NCBI GenBank assembly: GCA_035772785.1 | Contig: JAOCPU010000054.1 | Coordinates: 124,001 to 188,000 of the forward strand | Direction of reading: 5' to 3' | DNA length: 64,000 nt | Origin: Phlebiopsis flavidoalba | Lineage: Eukaryota; Basidiomycota; Agaricomycetes; Polyporales; Phanerochaetaceae | Shown: one piece after another, positions 32,937-44,940 of the stretch | Numbering within the stretch: the first letter of the stretch is position 1 | Layout of the letters: each line of letters starts with the position of its first letter | The notes under the pieces: generated by a model | What the model saw: only the letters and a program-made list of their open reading frames with translations | Databases searched by the model: none | What the model was told of the DNA's origin: nothing | Translations under genes and position numbers: made by a program

Positions 32937-35900
32937 ATGTCTTCGTCGCTGGCCAACCCTCACTCTAAGCCTGGTATCTACACTTTGGGATCCCCTTCGT
33001 TACCGACCTCTGCAACTGCTGCCGGTAATTCCACCATCCCCGGCATAAGCACGTCTCAGCCGGGCTCATATACGCAGCCAAATGTCCTCACGACGGATAC
33101 GCCAGTGATGATGGGTACATTAGCGAAGGTGGCACGTCGTCAAAGAACAAATCAAAGAAGTCGAGCAAGAAGGAGAAGAAAGAAAAGGGGGACGAAAGTG
33201 AGGGAGGGTACCTTTCCGATGTGTTCTCGCGCCGAAAACGGAACAAGGAAAAGAAGAAGAGCAAGACCAAACCTGATGCACTGAATCTCGAAGCTGACGC
33301 GGATGGTGAGGAGACAGACGGTGGATATCTGTCTTCTGGGGTAGCGTCATTCGTTCGTTCACGAAAAGGCTCTACCCTCAAAGCCAAGAAGGGCAAAGCC
33401 AAACCAAACGACCCTGGGACGGCATTCTCACCTCAAAGCGGCGCAGAAGAGTCGGATGGCGGTTATCTTTCCTCTTCATCGGGGTCACAGAAACGCAGAT
33501 TCTTTGGCCTCCGAAGGGGCGACTCTGAAGATGCCCCTCGGTCATCCAAGGAGAGTATCCCTCCCGTTCCAGCTCTACCGAGGTCTGCCCTTTCAACCCC
33601 TAGCCCAGTCGACGGACCACCACGTTTCACTTACGCCCTTACCAATTGCCGAGCGCTATACTTCTCGCAGTAACACCCCTCTACCACGATCCGAAACCGC
33701 TACAAACCGAGTTCGAGTATCAGCCTCCACGTTCCTAGCGAGTCGTTGACTTCTTCACGCTCCGCGACACCTGTTTCTGTCATGACTGCGCGGGCGTCCC
33801 TGGATCATCCGAAAAACGACAGACCGGCTGACGTCGAGAAACTCATACCGCCAGCGTTGCCGTCGCCAAACCCTTCTATGGCTTCCTTGGAATCACCGCG
33901 TTTGACGCGTGCGTTCGGTGACGCTGAGAGTGTCCGCTCGCCTAGTATCGATGTCTTGCGAGCGTTTTGGACGACAAGCCGGCCTAAATATGCGAGATGC
34001 GGATGTCAAGGCCTACCTGAATGGGTGGTGGAAGAGCCCTCAGCCGACTCCGAGAGGACGAACATAGTTCGCTGGCTAGTACAAGCTACGGGTCCCTCAG
34101 GACTGCCGCGGAGAGCGGCTTCTCTTCTGTTGACAGAGATGGGCCTACACCTAGAACACCGGATGTACCAGCCTCTCGTGGGAGAGGACGACGCAGGCCC
34201 TCTGCCAACACTCAATCTACCCAGCCCTTCTGCTCAGATAAAGCGAACGCTCTCTAAGAAGCAGACTCCTGCTCCTACTGACTGGCTTGGGCCCATCTAC
34301 CCTCAACAAAGGGATGGGTGGACGTGACGTCCGTTCTTACGAAGTTCTGCAAGTCAATGGTGAAGACGCAACTTCTACGGCCGTTAACGGGAACGATAGT
34401 AGTGAGGACGAAGATAATTGGGACGACAGAGACCTCATGGTAGACGTCATTCCCGCTACGCCGGATTCAGGTCGGTCAAGGGCTAGCGGCCCTATCGGTA
34501 TGTGCAACAGTCCATACAACTGGTGTTCGTTACATTGACTCGGATTTATTTCACCGTAGCTCCCCTATCTCCTACCCGCAGACGTTTCTCCCTCACCCAC
34601 TCTCCCTTCCTCGCCCGCACGACCAGTCGCGTTGCGAAACATGACCTCCCTCCGCCCAAGCCCACCTCCCTCTCGCCCACTACCGCGAACCCCCACCCAC
34701 CACCAGCCTTGTCGGCATCTCCCCTCACCCCCTCACCCTCTCTACCCACGTCTCCCAGCAAGTCCAACTTGTCAGTGGATTTGCAAGCAGGGTCAGGTAA
34801 GGTGACCGGACGAACCCCTTCATCACCTCTTGGCAAGAGTAGTTTCACGCCGAGGATATCCAAACTCCAACTCCAGCTACTTCTCCGAGTCCCACCAGAC
34901 CTGGTTTCCTCTCACGGAAGGTCAGTAAAAGGCCCGGCACCGCACCTGAAGCGCCCTCATCTCTCCGCGATGGGTCCTGAGAGCGCTGCTCAGGCTGGTT
35001 ACTCCCCTGCTTCTAATCAACCGGTCTCGCCGTCCGCGCCTCATTCTGCTGCAGGTGCCATCTCTAAAGCGTTCGGCTTCGGACGAAGGCTACCTTCGCG
35101 GCCGGGTACTGCACCGACTTCTGTAGCGCGCTACCTGCACCCCACATCGTTCAATGCAGCGAACGCTGGGGTCTGGATCATCTTCGCTTTCCTTGAAGCG
35201 AGTCTCCTCAAATTCCAGCATCACCTCTCTGGTGGAGGTGCCATTCAGCGAGGGCGAGAATCACCATTCCCATCAAGACCTGTACTTCCGCCCGGGCAAC
35301 GATCTCGTGCCGCGTCTCCCGTACAACTCGTTATTGACAGGCAACATGGCAACAACGAGCAGCCGTTATCTGCTGGTGCAGTTCTCCAACAAACCGTGAG
35401 TCGAAGCACCGACCAGAAGTTGAGCCCGGTGCAGACTCTGGACGTCCATTGGCAACCCCGTTCGGCATCTGCGCTTGATAGCCGTGTCCCTCCGGCAGGT
35501 CGATCCGCATCTCCTTCCTTCACTCAGAGTGGTGCCAGACCCGCAGATGACTACGACGACCGGTCCTCATGGGTCGACTTTGACGATTCACCGCCGTCTT
35601 CGCCGGACGGGCGGAATAATTATATTCGGGATTCTAAGTTTTCCTCCGGTAGCAAGCGTGGCGATGCACGCCGCTCCTACGAGTCACAGGAGAGTCGACC
35701 GGATATCGACTCCGTCCTTGGCACACTGAACGGAGATGACGAGCCTCTACAATATGGCCGCGAATCCCAGTACAGCCACACCGAAGATCAGTCGCACTAT
35801 CCCGATGATGACGACTACGACGACCCGCGCGAGCGCGAGACGGCGTATTACACATCCGTGTCCGCGTTTGCTAGCGACGCCGAGGACGTCCCTTCCGAGC

Positions 35901-36135
35901 CCGTTTCCGCCCAGGCCCAAGAATCTCACAGTCAATACCACGCAATTCGCAGGACGATACAGCACTTCGCCATCAACCCTCCCCCACTGAATTTGACGAT
36001 GACGCCGACGAATTGGAATACCGCAAGAGCCGCGCTAGCATCATGGATCCTAAACGCAGCGAGCGTGTAAGGCAGAAGTTGATGCAGAGAGTAGAGATGA
36101 TGAGAAGGGAGGGTGAGCAAAGCGCTGGAAGGTAG
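32937..36135 (+). CDS. Long Ser/Pro-rich disordered protein with GGYLS repeats
   Basis: Not a family I can name. From ATG 32937 (MSSSLANPHSKPGIYTLG) the plus strand encodes a Lys-rich low-complexity region containing repeated acidic motifs followed by GGYLS: SEGGYLSDVFS (about 33205), ETDGGYLSSGV (about 33315) and ESDGGYLSSSS (about 33450). A Ser/Pro/Thr-rich middle follows (RDADVKAYLNGWWKS near 33990, TDWLGPIYPQQ near 34280). An acidic Tyr-rich part comes next (SSWVDFDDSPPSSPDG, about 35560; HYPDDDDYDD, about 35800), and the end reads EFDDDADELEYRKSRASI ... VRQKLMQRVEMMRREGE before TAG near 36133. Several frame switches join these parts. The Ser/Thr-Pro density suggests a phosphorylated scaffold; that is inference. 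Confidence 0.6.
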
Positions 36136-38581
36136 CGCATCTTTGATATTTCGTTGGCCAGTGGACATTCTGGACCATCCCGTGGGCCGGTCCCACATAG
36201 CAGTCGATTGTTTTCTTGTCTGTCATTCGGTTGTTCTCGTCTGCACCTCGCTCATTCGCTCAGTTTTGTGTGATCATATGCTGTATTGCTTTTAGTTTAA
36301 ATGGTAGACTCTCACATTCGAGTATAATACCGTGTATTGGTTATGATAGATATTCCTTGCGTGTGCTGGGGAACACTCAGTGAGAATGGATTCGTGTGAA
36401 AGATCCGACATGGCCACATGATGACGAATCTGTGCGACGCAAGTAATTGCGCTGCCTTCTAGCTTGCCTTTGAACATGAGACTGGCAGAAACATACGAGG
36501 GGCAGATGCGAGCATCATGGACAACAATGGATAGGACGTCATTCCCGAGAAGCGACTGCACACGCCCCAGAGTGACGGTCGCGTATCCCTCGTTCATGAA
36601 TTCCCCAATGGCTTACATCAGCTATGTGGCGTCGTACTACGCTCTGTCTAGTCTGCGGATGACGGTCTGGGTGCGTCGCATGCTGCCGCAATATTCGCCT
36701 CTGCTACGAGAGGGATAACCTCTTCGTTGCGAGCATTTAGGAGTGTGAGTTGTTCACGCTTCGTGTGTGGAGCATAAAAGCGAACGTGGACATGCCCGTA
36801 GACTCGGAGCCCTGGACTAGTTTACCTACCAACAACCTTTACCTCATCTGATTATTTTTACGCTCGCTGACACTTCATTTTATGGCACAAATGATTAAAT
36901 TATAAGACTATTAAGCGGTAAATAAATGACATAGATGACATAAGGAAAATAGAAAGTTGGTAAAGTAAAGCCGATAGCCTAGAGGGTATCAAAGAAAGAA
37001 CAAGGAACAAGGGCTGACTGTCCAAGATTCATAACCAGCACAAGAGAGCGTTCCGGTGGTGAAAAAGCCCAGAGAGAACCAGACCACGACTCGGAAGAGA
37101 CCATAGAGGAAGGCCCGTTAGCAAGACAGACCCACAGGCAAGACAGATTCACATCGCCAAGCCACAGCCCTCGCGCACACCCCAGGACCCACCACGGCCC
37201 CACGAAAGAAGACCAGAGGACCAGTGTAAGACCACCAAGCAGAAGAGAGCAGGCATCGCCGGACTGGTGGATCAACGTCGCGGAGCCACAAAGGCTCATC
37301 GCGACGGACCCACGCGAGCCCCATATACCCGCACCCAACGCCCAATGGCCGCCGGCGTCCGATCTTGAATCGCAGAGCCGTGGTAGAAAAGCCGAGATGT
37401 GATGCAAGCAACTGCGTCAGCGAGTGAAAGCGTCAGAGAGAATGTGAAGTCCCCAAGAACATCCGTCAAGTTGACTGCGCCTGTGGTCGTTGAGCCGTAG
37501 GGTGGAACGAGGTCGTCGTGGTCGTCTAGTGCTCGCAAGCCCGATCTCTAGCGCTAGAAGAGAGGCAGGCAGGTCCAGGTCGGGCTTTCCGTTGAAGAGT
37601 GCCGAGAGGAAGTCGTGTCCCAAAATGGCCGAGCATTCACCCGCGATGAGGAGGCCGATCGTCGAGAGATGTCGCCAAGAGAGAAGCAATTAAGAATTAA
37701 AGTGGTCGTAGGCTGTGAGACTTAGGAGGAGAGACGATAGAAAGAGACACTGAAAGATCCTGAAAATGTGGAAGGGGTATCCGAGGGGCGTTGAGCGGGT
37801 ATCGTAGGGGGGGAGTAGGTTTGTGCGTCCGAGTCGGAGTATGTCCGAGTCCCGAAAGAGATTGTAGAGCGCGACGTTGTTGGAACATCGCGGCTGTGGA
37901 CTCGAGGTCCAAATTGTGTGTGTGTTGGAAAGCACGACGTTGCTGGAACCTCGTGGCCGTGGATGGATAGGCTGTGATTGTAGAGCATGGCGCTACTAGA
38001 ACGTCATGACCGCGGATGGAGTAGGCTGTGGTGTAGAGGCTGGAGAGTAGTCGAGAAGATCGTAAAGGAAAATAGGCCAATGAAAGTAGAAGTCAAGTAT
38101 TGGGTTGAGGGGACGGGGGATCGACTGGTCTTGGAGGAGGAGCACCCTACAGCAAGGAAATACGCTTGCAGAGACGGGAGATGCCGGAGGCAACGGTACC
38201 GAGCCAGCTCTTTACCGCGGCAAAAGAGGCCAGTGGGCTGCAAATGGCCATGCATTAGCACAGTTATAGAAGACTCGTAGTGGGTAATAGCACTTTGCCT
38301 TCTCGAAAGAGACTTCGTCGTCCGTGTGGATCGCTGTGTTCGGGATTGCGATCACCGGGTGAGAGGACGAAGAGCAGCGGGCTCCAAGTCAACAATGGTA
38401 CCGTCCATCAACGTACTCCTCCGTAGCCAGAGCAGTCGACGCGTAGAAGGACTCAGGGGGTGGGTCCCACACGGAACATGTCCTCCGCCCGCTTGCGGGA
38501 GGCGAACATGTTGTCATTGTTAGAGTAGCCCCACCCGAACGTGTATTTCATTTCATCCGGTCTGAGAGTGGAAGGGGCATT
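36136..38581. other. Intergenic stretch, no supported gene
   Basis: AT-rich between about 36750 and 37000, then GC-richer. The frames here (for example minus 36979-37407 and 37697-38080) are not conserved and are partly made of the short direct repeats noted below. No RNA gene seen. Confidence 0.35.
37866..38035. repeat. Three imperfect direct repeats of about 60 bases
   Basis: A unit beginning tagagcgcgacgttgttgga (37866) recurs near 37930 (gcacgacgttgctggaacct) and near 37985 (catggcgctactagaacgtc). The later units each end with a taggctgtg...tgtagag block. The units differ by several substitutions and small indels. They may be a decayed minisatellite. No coding role is evident. Confidence 0.45.
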
Positions 38582-40193
38582 CTACCACGAAAGGAAGGCC
38601 AACCTTCGGAATCGGAGCAGTGCCAGAAGCGATGGCCTTCCAGTTGCTGGAAGGGATGCGCATGTTAGTGGATGCAATGCAAACAGTGACAAGTGAAGGT
38701 TTGCTGACGTCTTGCGCAGCCAAAAGTGGCCCATTGCCTTGCTGATTGTCGGACGCAAAGCGGGATCCTTGGTGAGGACCGGTGTGCACAGCTCACGTCA
38801 ACGAAAACGACTCCCACTGAACGAAACAAATGTTGTTCTCACCTTCCTCAGGAAAAGCTCCGCCCAAAGACCTATGTAGTCCTCGCGGAGCCAATCCTCA
38901 AAGGGAGTCATGAGGTTGCGAATGGTCTCGACGTAGTCGTTCGAGTTCCAGTGGGGTCTGTTTCCAACATAACCTGAGATCATGCACAGAGAAAACAGAC
39001 GCGACGCATTCAAAACTCACCCTGCCCATCACCATAACAAAGACGGTAATGCCGAATGACCAGACGTCGTTGGAAAAACTGGCACGTGTGGCTTTGTAGG
39101 CGACGGCGGTGAACAGCTCGGGAGCAGCGTAGTTCAAGTCCATGCAATCGATGTTGGCGGGCCGCTTGGACTTGACGACGGATCTTGCGTGCTGAAAGCG
39201 GAGAGAGGACGACGTGGTGTCCTTCAGTGAGATAAATGGTCTCGGGGCCTGATGTCGCCGTGCACGATATCGTTGTCGTGGAGAAGAAACTTGATGCCAC
39301 TGGCCTATGTTACAACATGTGTCAGCCGCTAGACGTGCAAGACATGCGGTGGTGAAACTCACGATCTCAGCGGTGTAGAGCTTCACGAGCGGCTCGGGCA
39401 GACGACGACGCCAGCGGCCCATGAGATCGCGCAGGCTTCCCTGAGGATAGTGTGCCTGCATGCCGCTGTTTAGTACCAATGACGTCAACTAACGACCAGA
39501 CTCACAGTGAGAAAGTAGAACTGGCTCTTGTCGTGGAAGCTCCCGACGAAGTCCGCGATGGTCGACACGCCCCGAGTAGCGACGTCCTTGAGGGCAGTCA
39601 GCGCACCGAGGGCTCGGTCTTCCCGGTGAGCGGAGCCTTTGTCGATGGTGTTCATGGCGAACTCCCTACCGGTGTTGATGTGCTTGACGACAACACCGGC
39701 TCTCCCCCTGAGGCGTCCTACGGTCTTGAAGTCGGACTTGCATAGCTTGGAAGGCAGACGAAGGCGTTTGGTGACTCGAGCGACCTTGGGGGCTGACGCA
39801 GCGACCACAGTCGGGGAGGGAGACGACGAGGCAGAGCGAGTGCGCGGGTCGGGGGTGGGGTCACGCAAGAGAGAAGTCTTGATGGAAAGGACTTCGGGGC
39901 TGTGTGCGGCATCCCATAGGAGACCAGGGAGTTCGGATTCAGCGCATGAGTCGAAGCAGCGCGAAGACTGGTGCAAGTTAGTTAACGACGCCATTTGCAC
40001 TGAGGTGACAGCGACGTACCTTCTCAATCGCAGAAGAGACGGACCCCTTCCCGTCTTCAACAGCACCGCTTGCGGTCTGCGATCGTTAGAACGCGCACAT
40101 AGTGTTCGCGGATAGTCGACGCACCTTTGCACCGGCGGCGGCGATACACTCCTGTTTACGCCCAAGCGACTTGAAACGACCCAGAAAACCCAT
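38582..40193 (-). CDS. Protein kinase-like protein with altered catalytic residues
   Basis: Starts MGFLGRFKSLGRKQECIAAA at 40193. Introns begin GTGCGTCG (about 40123) and GTACGTCG (about 40020). The kinase fold is seen as TVGRLRGRAGVVVKHI, FAMNTIDKG (39640-39660), FVGSFHDKSQFYFLT, PQGSLRDLMGRWRRRLPEPL, IVHGDIRPETIYL (about 39230-39270), FQHARSVVKSKRPANIDCMD, YAAPELF (about 39110), DVWSFGITVFVMVMGR (about 39015-39065) and LTKDPALRPTISKAMGHFWL (about 38710-38775). The beta-3 Lys position reads Asn (AMN), the loop is HGD rather than HRD, and the DFG position is unreadable because a frame break falls there. APE and DxWSxG are normal. It is likely an agaricomycete kinase-like protein that may be inactive. 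The C-terminal end after GHFWL is uncertain. Confidence 0.75.
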
Positions 40194-41086
40194 GGTAGAA
40201 AAGATAGAATAGTAACAAGAAGGAGGGGAAGACACAGAGAGGCGGGGATGGAGAGAAAAGACGAAGCAGTACAAAAGCGAAGAAAGAGAAGGGCAAGAGA
40301 GGTCAGCATGGCAGGAGACAGGCTTATATATGCGCGTCACCGCATCAGCCCAGACCTCGGGCCTCTGCAAACCGAGTGTGGCTGACTGCCAGCCTCTAAA
40401 TGACGCGTACGAAGTCGAAATTCGGTCCATAGATGCCCTGACGGGCGAGAGTGCAGGTGGGGCCGCATCGAATCTTACACTTGCCGGGTTTATTCCAGCT
40501 TGCAGCAAGATTAAAGCCATCGACAGTTGGGACATTTGTGATGATTACCTTGTGAAATTTTTAGCGTAACATCATCAGAATGTACACCAAGCTTGAAAGA
40601 TTCGGTCGTTCGTGTGGCGTGGCTCAAAAAGCCGCGAAAAGCGCCAGCTACATCACCCATCAGACATTTCGGTCCCGATTAGAGCTCAGATCGAACCTTG
40701 CTTACACCTTCATCGTCGTAGTTGTGTGGATTGCACCGGAATGCTTGCCATTAAACTCGCAATCTCACTCGGACACACCAGGCTGGTGTGTCTGCCGCAC
40801 CCCGCAATCAGAAATTCAGCTCAAGGCGCAGTTTTCGCCCACCAACATTTGCGGCCCCCCCAAACTAGGACTCTGGAGAATGCTTCGAGGCTAGTTAGAA
40901 GGTCGGTAACGTATCCTCGGGAAGAGGGAGCACTCTGTCATATGCAACTGCTGTCATAAGTTTAAAATACACATTGTGGCCACTATTTATCAATAACATG
41001 GTTCAATGTCCTCTTTTTCTCCGATTGTTGAAGCACTCACCTTTTCGAACGCGGACATTGCAGCCGATATTTTCTCCTAGAAAGCC
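40194..41086. other. Intergenic, no supported gene
   Basis: Left part is upstream of the kinase-like gene. Plus frames at 40330-40959 are short and not recognised. The right side holds the 3' region of the prolidase gene. Confidence 0.35.
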
Positions 41087-43292
41087 TTAAAGTTCTCCTG
41101 AGCAGACGCCTTCGACCCAACTCCTCTCGCTTTGCACTGTGGTCAAATTCTCGTATCCGGTTTCAGTGATTAGCACGACGTCCTCGATACGCACGCCGCC
41201 AACGGGCTCAAACCTCTTCAATGTCTCATGGTTAATGAGCGGGGACGAGCGAACAGCCGCAAGAAGATGAGGCGAGAGAAGTAACAGCCAGGCTCCACCG
41301 TCTGGAACGCAGACTCTGGTCAGCCTATGAGCTTGAATCGACCAAGAATGTACGCACGACAACCATACCCGCCTCGAGGGGAAGTCTCAGGCGGAGGTAT
41401 CTGTAGAAATCGATGTGTCCAACGCCGTCAAGCTTAATCGTCGTATTAAGTTCAGGCTTGGAAGCGCTGGGTACATCGTGTACATCGAGGCCTAGGCTGT
41501 GACCGACACCATGAGGGAAGAAAAGCAGTGCTGATTCCGGAGGATAGAATCGCTTCTTCAGAGTACCTAATTGGCTTTTAGAGGTAGTACATGGACCCAA
41601 GAGAAGAACTCACATGGACGTGGGACCATTTGGGCACACTAGGTCCGACGGATGCATTGGGAGAGTGGAAGATATACCAAGGCGCTGGAAGCCACGAACG
41701 AGGATGCGGTGACACAGTAGCTGTACGGCATCCCAGTGAAGCCCTGCACGAAGAATGCTGAAAGATTCCTGCGCTGATTTATCTTACAACTATCCTTCGC
41801 ATTTAAGAAGGAATATGCCTACCGCTTGCATTTCCAAAACAAGGTCGTAAATAGCGCCCGATTCGGGAGAAAACTTTCCACCATTGCCGACAGGCATAGT
41901 TCGAGTGACTTCAGATAATATATCAGGAAAGGTGGAGGGCAGAAAACAATAAGCTCCTCACTGTCACTTGCATGGCAATTCCACTCGCCACCAGCATCGA
42001 TCAGAAGGACTTGTGGGATGAAGCTCTTCTGACCGTAATGCTCGTCTATGAGCGCAGTTTAGTGACTTTAGGCGGCGCAACACTTGCATGTGGGTACCTT
42101 CGTGTGAATGGGCTTGGGTCAAGGCACCATTGTTCAAATGATCCTTCGCACCAACGGGTCCCCAAGCGAAGGCTTTATCGTTTGCAGCAGTAATGCAACG
42201 TCGATGCACGAGTAGAGCCGGCGACAATGGGCATGTATGCTTGGTGTATAGAGCTGCGAAGCCCCAATTCAGTCTGAAACACTAGCCGAGAAAAGCGTGT
42301 CACTCACCCCTCACGGCGACAGCTGGCAACAAACAGCGCTTCGGCTTCGCCTTCTTTCTCAATGAGCCATTCTGAGGGAAGGAGGGGTCTACCCTGTGCC
42401 TTGATGGCCCGGCCTTCTTTCAGGTTCTTCACACCCATACCAAGTACACGCATCACTGTCTCGTGTGCACGCGAGCTGATTTCATTGGCTTTGCGAATTT
42501 CCGCGACCTCGTAGGAATCCTTCGTCAATCGAGCAAGATGTAGCGCGCTAAGCAGGTAGTTGTCTGCCACTTTTTGTTCCGCGTTAACGTTTCCTAGGGC
42601 CGCGGTGATTACGTCCCGGAAGCCTTGAGGGATAATGGGGAAGAGTGGGCGGGTAGCCCCGCCAAGAGACGAATGCGGAAGAATGTGCACAAGAGCATCC
42701 GGATATGCACGTAAAGTCTCCTCTAGCGTTACCGAAAGCTCCGTAGCGTGTTTGACGGAAGTTACATCATGCGTAGAGGCTGCGACCTCAAGCGTTGGAG
42801 GCGGTACAGACCACATGACATCCTCAGGGGAGATGGGAGGGATGAAAAGTTGGATGGACGGGTGTATGGTCAGAGATGTTCCGGACTGTGAGGTAAGTAG
42901 AGCATAAGAGATGACGGGACCTGGCAACCCGTAAGATAGTAGAAGTTTGATTCCTTTGTTCAACGATGTATCAATCAAAATATGTCTCGTCGTTTTAATG
43001 CCCGAAAAGATCAGCTTACCTGACGGAAAGACATTTCGCGATCAGTATCATTTCTGAAAGGCGTAGTCTCGCCAACTAGGAGGGCTATTTGAGGCTAAAT
43101 ATACGAGTCGAGCTCCGATGTATACACGCCGCGCAAAGTTCGGAAACATACGCGTGCTTGATCGGCTTCTGGGAGAAGCTCTACAAGCTTATGGAAAGTT
43201 TTGACGACATGAGCTTGAGCTACGGATGAAAATTGCGGTCAAATCTGAAAGCGTAGGATAGGAACGTAAGTAGTGTGCTCACCGGGATACAT
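41087..43292 (-). CDS. Xaa-Pro aminopeptidase / prolidase (M24B metallopeptidase)
   Basis: Removes residues next to proline from peptides, using two metal ions in a pita-bread fold. The start MYP at 43292 is followed by an intron (GTGAGCAC...CGTAG) that splices in frame to AQAHVVKTFHKLVELLPEAD. Then come VGETTPFRNDTDREMSFRQ, ESNFYYLTGCQVPSS, PEDVMWSVPPPT, LLSALHLARLTKDSYEVAEI, the metal-site segment LLIDAGGEWNCHAS (about 41965-42010), TRTMPVGNGGKFSP (about 41865-41920), FPHGVGHSLGLDVHDV (about 41470-41525), LPLEAGMVV then TVEPGCYFS across an intron (about 41270-41390) and GGVRIEDVVLITETGYENLT, ending at the stop 41087. All metal ligands (D, D, H, E, E) are readable. Only a few indels disturb it. 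Confidence 0.88.
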
Positions 43293-44940
43293 GTTATATC
43301 CTGATACGTTTTGACGAGAACGAGGGAGGGTGTTCTAATTTACAGTAGTGAGCGAAGTTTTTGGCGCAGATTCTGCGATAGAAGAAGGCGCAAAGTCTTT
43401 CTGGAACAGGAGAGTAACTCTTACATCGATATCTGTTGGCTTCAGCGCGAGGACGAGAGTCTGAGTTCAAGCAGGCGGAGCCGTTTGTGGCCTTGATCTT
43501 ATCGGGATGCGTGTGTGACACATGATCTCCTTGATTATGTAAGGCGCTACTTCGGAGCGGCAAGGAGTTCGAATCCTTCTTGGGGACGGCTCTTCAACGA
43601 GTCTTTCCTCAAAACTGAACAGTCGCTGTGTTCTCTGATCACGCAACCTCACCGTAGCCACGGAGCTGGATATCAGCAATTATTTCATTTGAGGTCTCTT
43701 TTATCGAACGTCCCACTACACGATACCGTAGTTCGACCCTGCGAGGAAGTGAGCTACCAAATGAGTTCGATGCGCATCTTACAAGGTGAGTAACATCAGG
43801 CTGTGCGCCGGAATGTTTGTCCGTAGTTGATCTGGACCAGTCTTCATAGCGAAGTAATGTTTTCAGTGATTAACTTTGTAGTCTGTGGATCTGCTGTAAT
43901 ATTCGCACGAGAAGTTAGATCTCGGAGGAGCGAGTGGCTCGGATGCGGACGGTCGCATAGGAGGTGATGTGGGAGATGTCGGTTGCTCATTGATATAAGA
44001 GCATGTGGGTCATGGAAAGAGTATGGTGCCGCACGATATCAAAACCTACTCTATGGTCGAATACAGACTTTCTCGACCACCATGCCCAGATCACTCTGCA
44101 TGCATGAGGCTTGCAATATTCCCGGAGGTATATGGCCTTGCTTGTTGATTTCTTACGCTATATAGCTTTTTCGTGTGCTACTCTTGCGATTTGGTGAGTG
44201 TGGTCTGCCATCTATTCAACACTTTCTGAAATTGTGAGGAGGATATCCCCATTTTTTCAGGCTGAATCTTACCCCTCTTGCCAGTATTACGCTTGCGCTT
44301 GAAGACTCCATGGCTCCTTTAGCTACCATCTTTACCGGGCTTCCGAGCTCATTCGTTTAGTTGGTCTAGCTCATCATAAAAGCCAAGAACTGTGAGTTGA
44401 ATCTGCATCTTTCGTGTAGTGAGATCATCTCTCGGTGATGTGAAATCTTCCATAGAGTGGGACAAAGCCATCCCGTCCAAATGAGCAGAGTGTGTTAAGT
44501 GGAATCCAAGTAATGTGGAAGTTATCTCGCCTCGGAAGAAGGCTCTCCGATGCTAGGATGCTATTGAGGTAACCCGTTACTCATAAAACGAAGGAAATAT
44601 CACTGCGCTGTCAAGCCCTTCGAGCTGGGAAATCAACGGAACGCGACTCTTCCCATTGTAGCAGTCTCGATATGATTAATGGCCATGACACTATATAAGG
44701 ACCCACATGCAGTTCTGTGTCCTTCACAGGCGCGCGCCGAGTTTCTTGTGTTATTACTACACTACACCTTGAATCATTATGGCGAGTATAAGTCCGCAGG
44801 CCGAGAAGGAACTCTGGCAAGAGTTAGTCCCATATACGCTATACATATCATCTATAAGCTTGCTAAGCACCACACGACGCCGTTTGTATTTGCAGAGTTG
44901 ACAATAATTATGTAACACACAGCGCTATGCGGTGAGCACA
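43293..44940. other. Intergenic between divergent genes, no supported gene
   Basis: Includes the promoters of the prolidase gene (to the left) and the DUF6533 gene (to the right). Frames such as plus 43515-43793 have no conserved segment. A stretch with a GTTCGAAT loop near 43568 lacks the rest of a tRNA. Confidence 0.35.

Noticed and set aside
43500..43600. tRNA-like GTTCGAAT loop
   Set aside because: The T-stem pairs poorly and no D-arm, anticodon arm or acceptor stem lies upstream.
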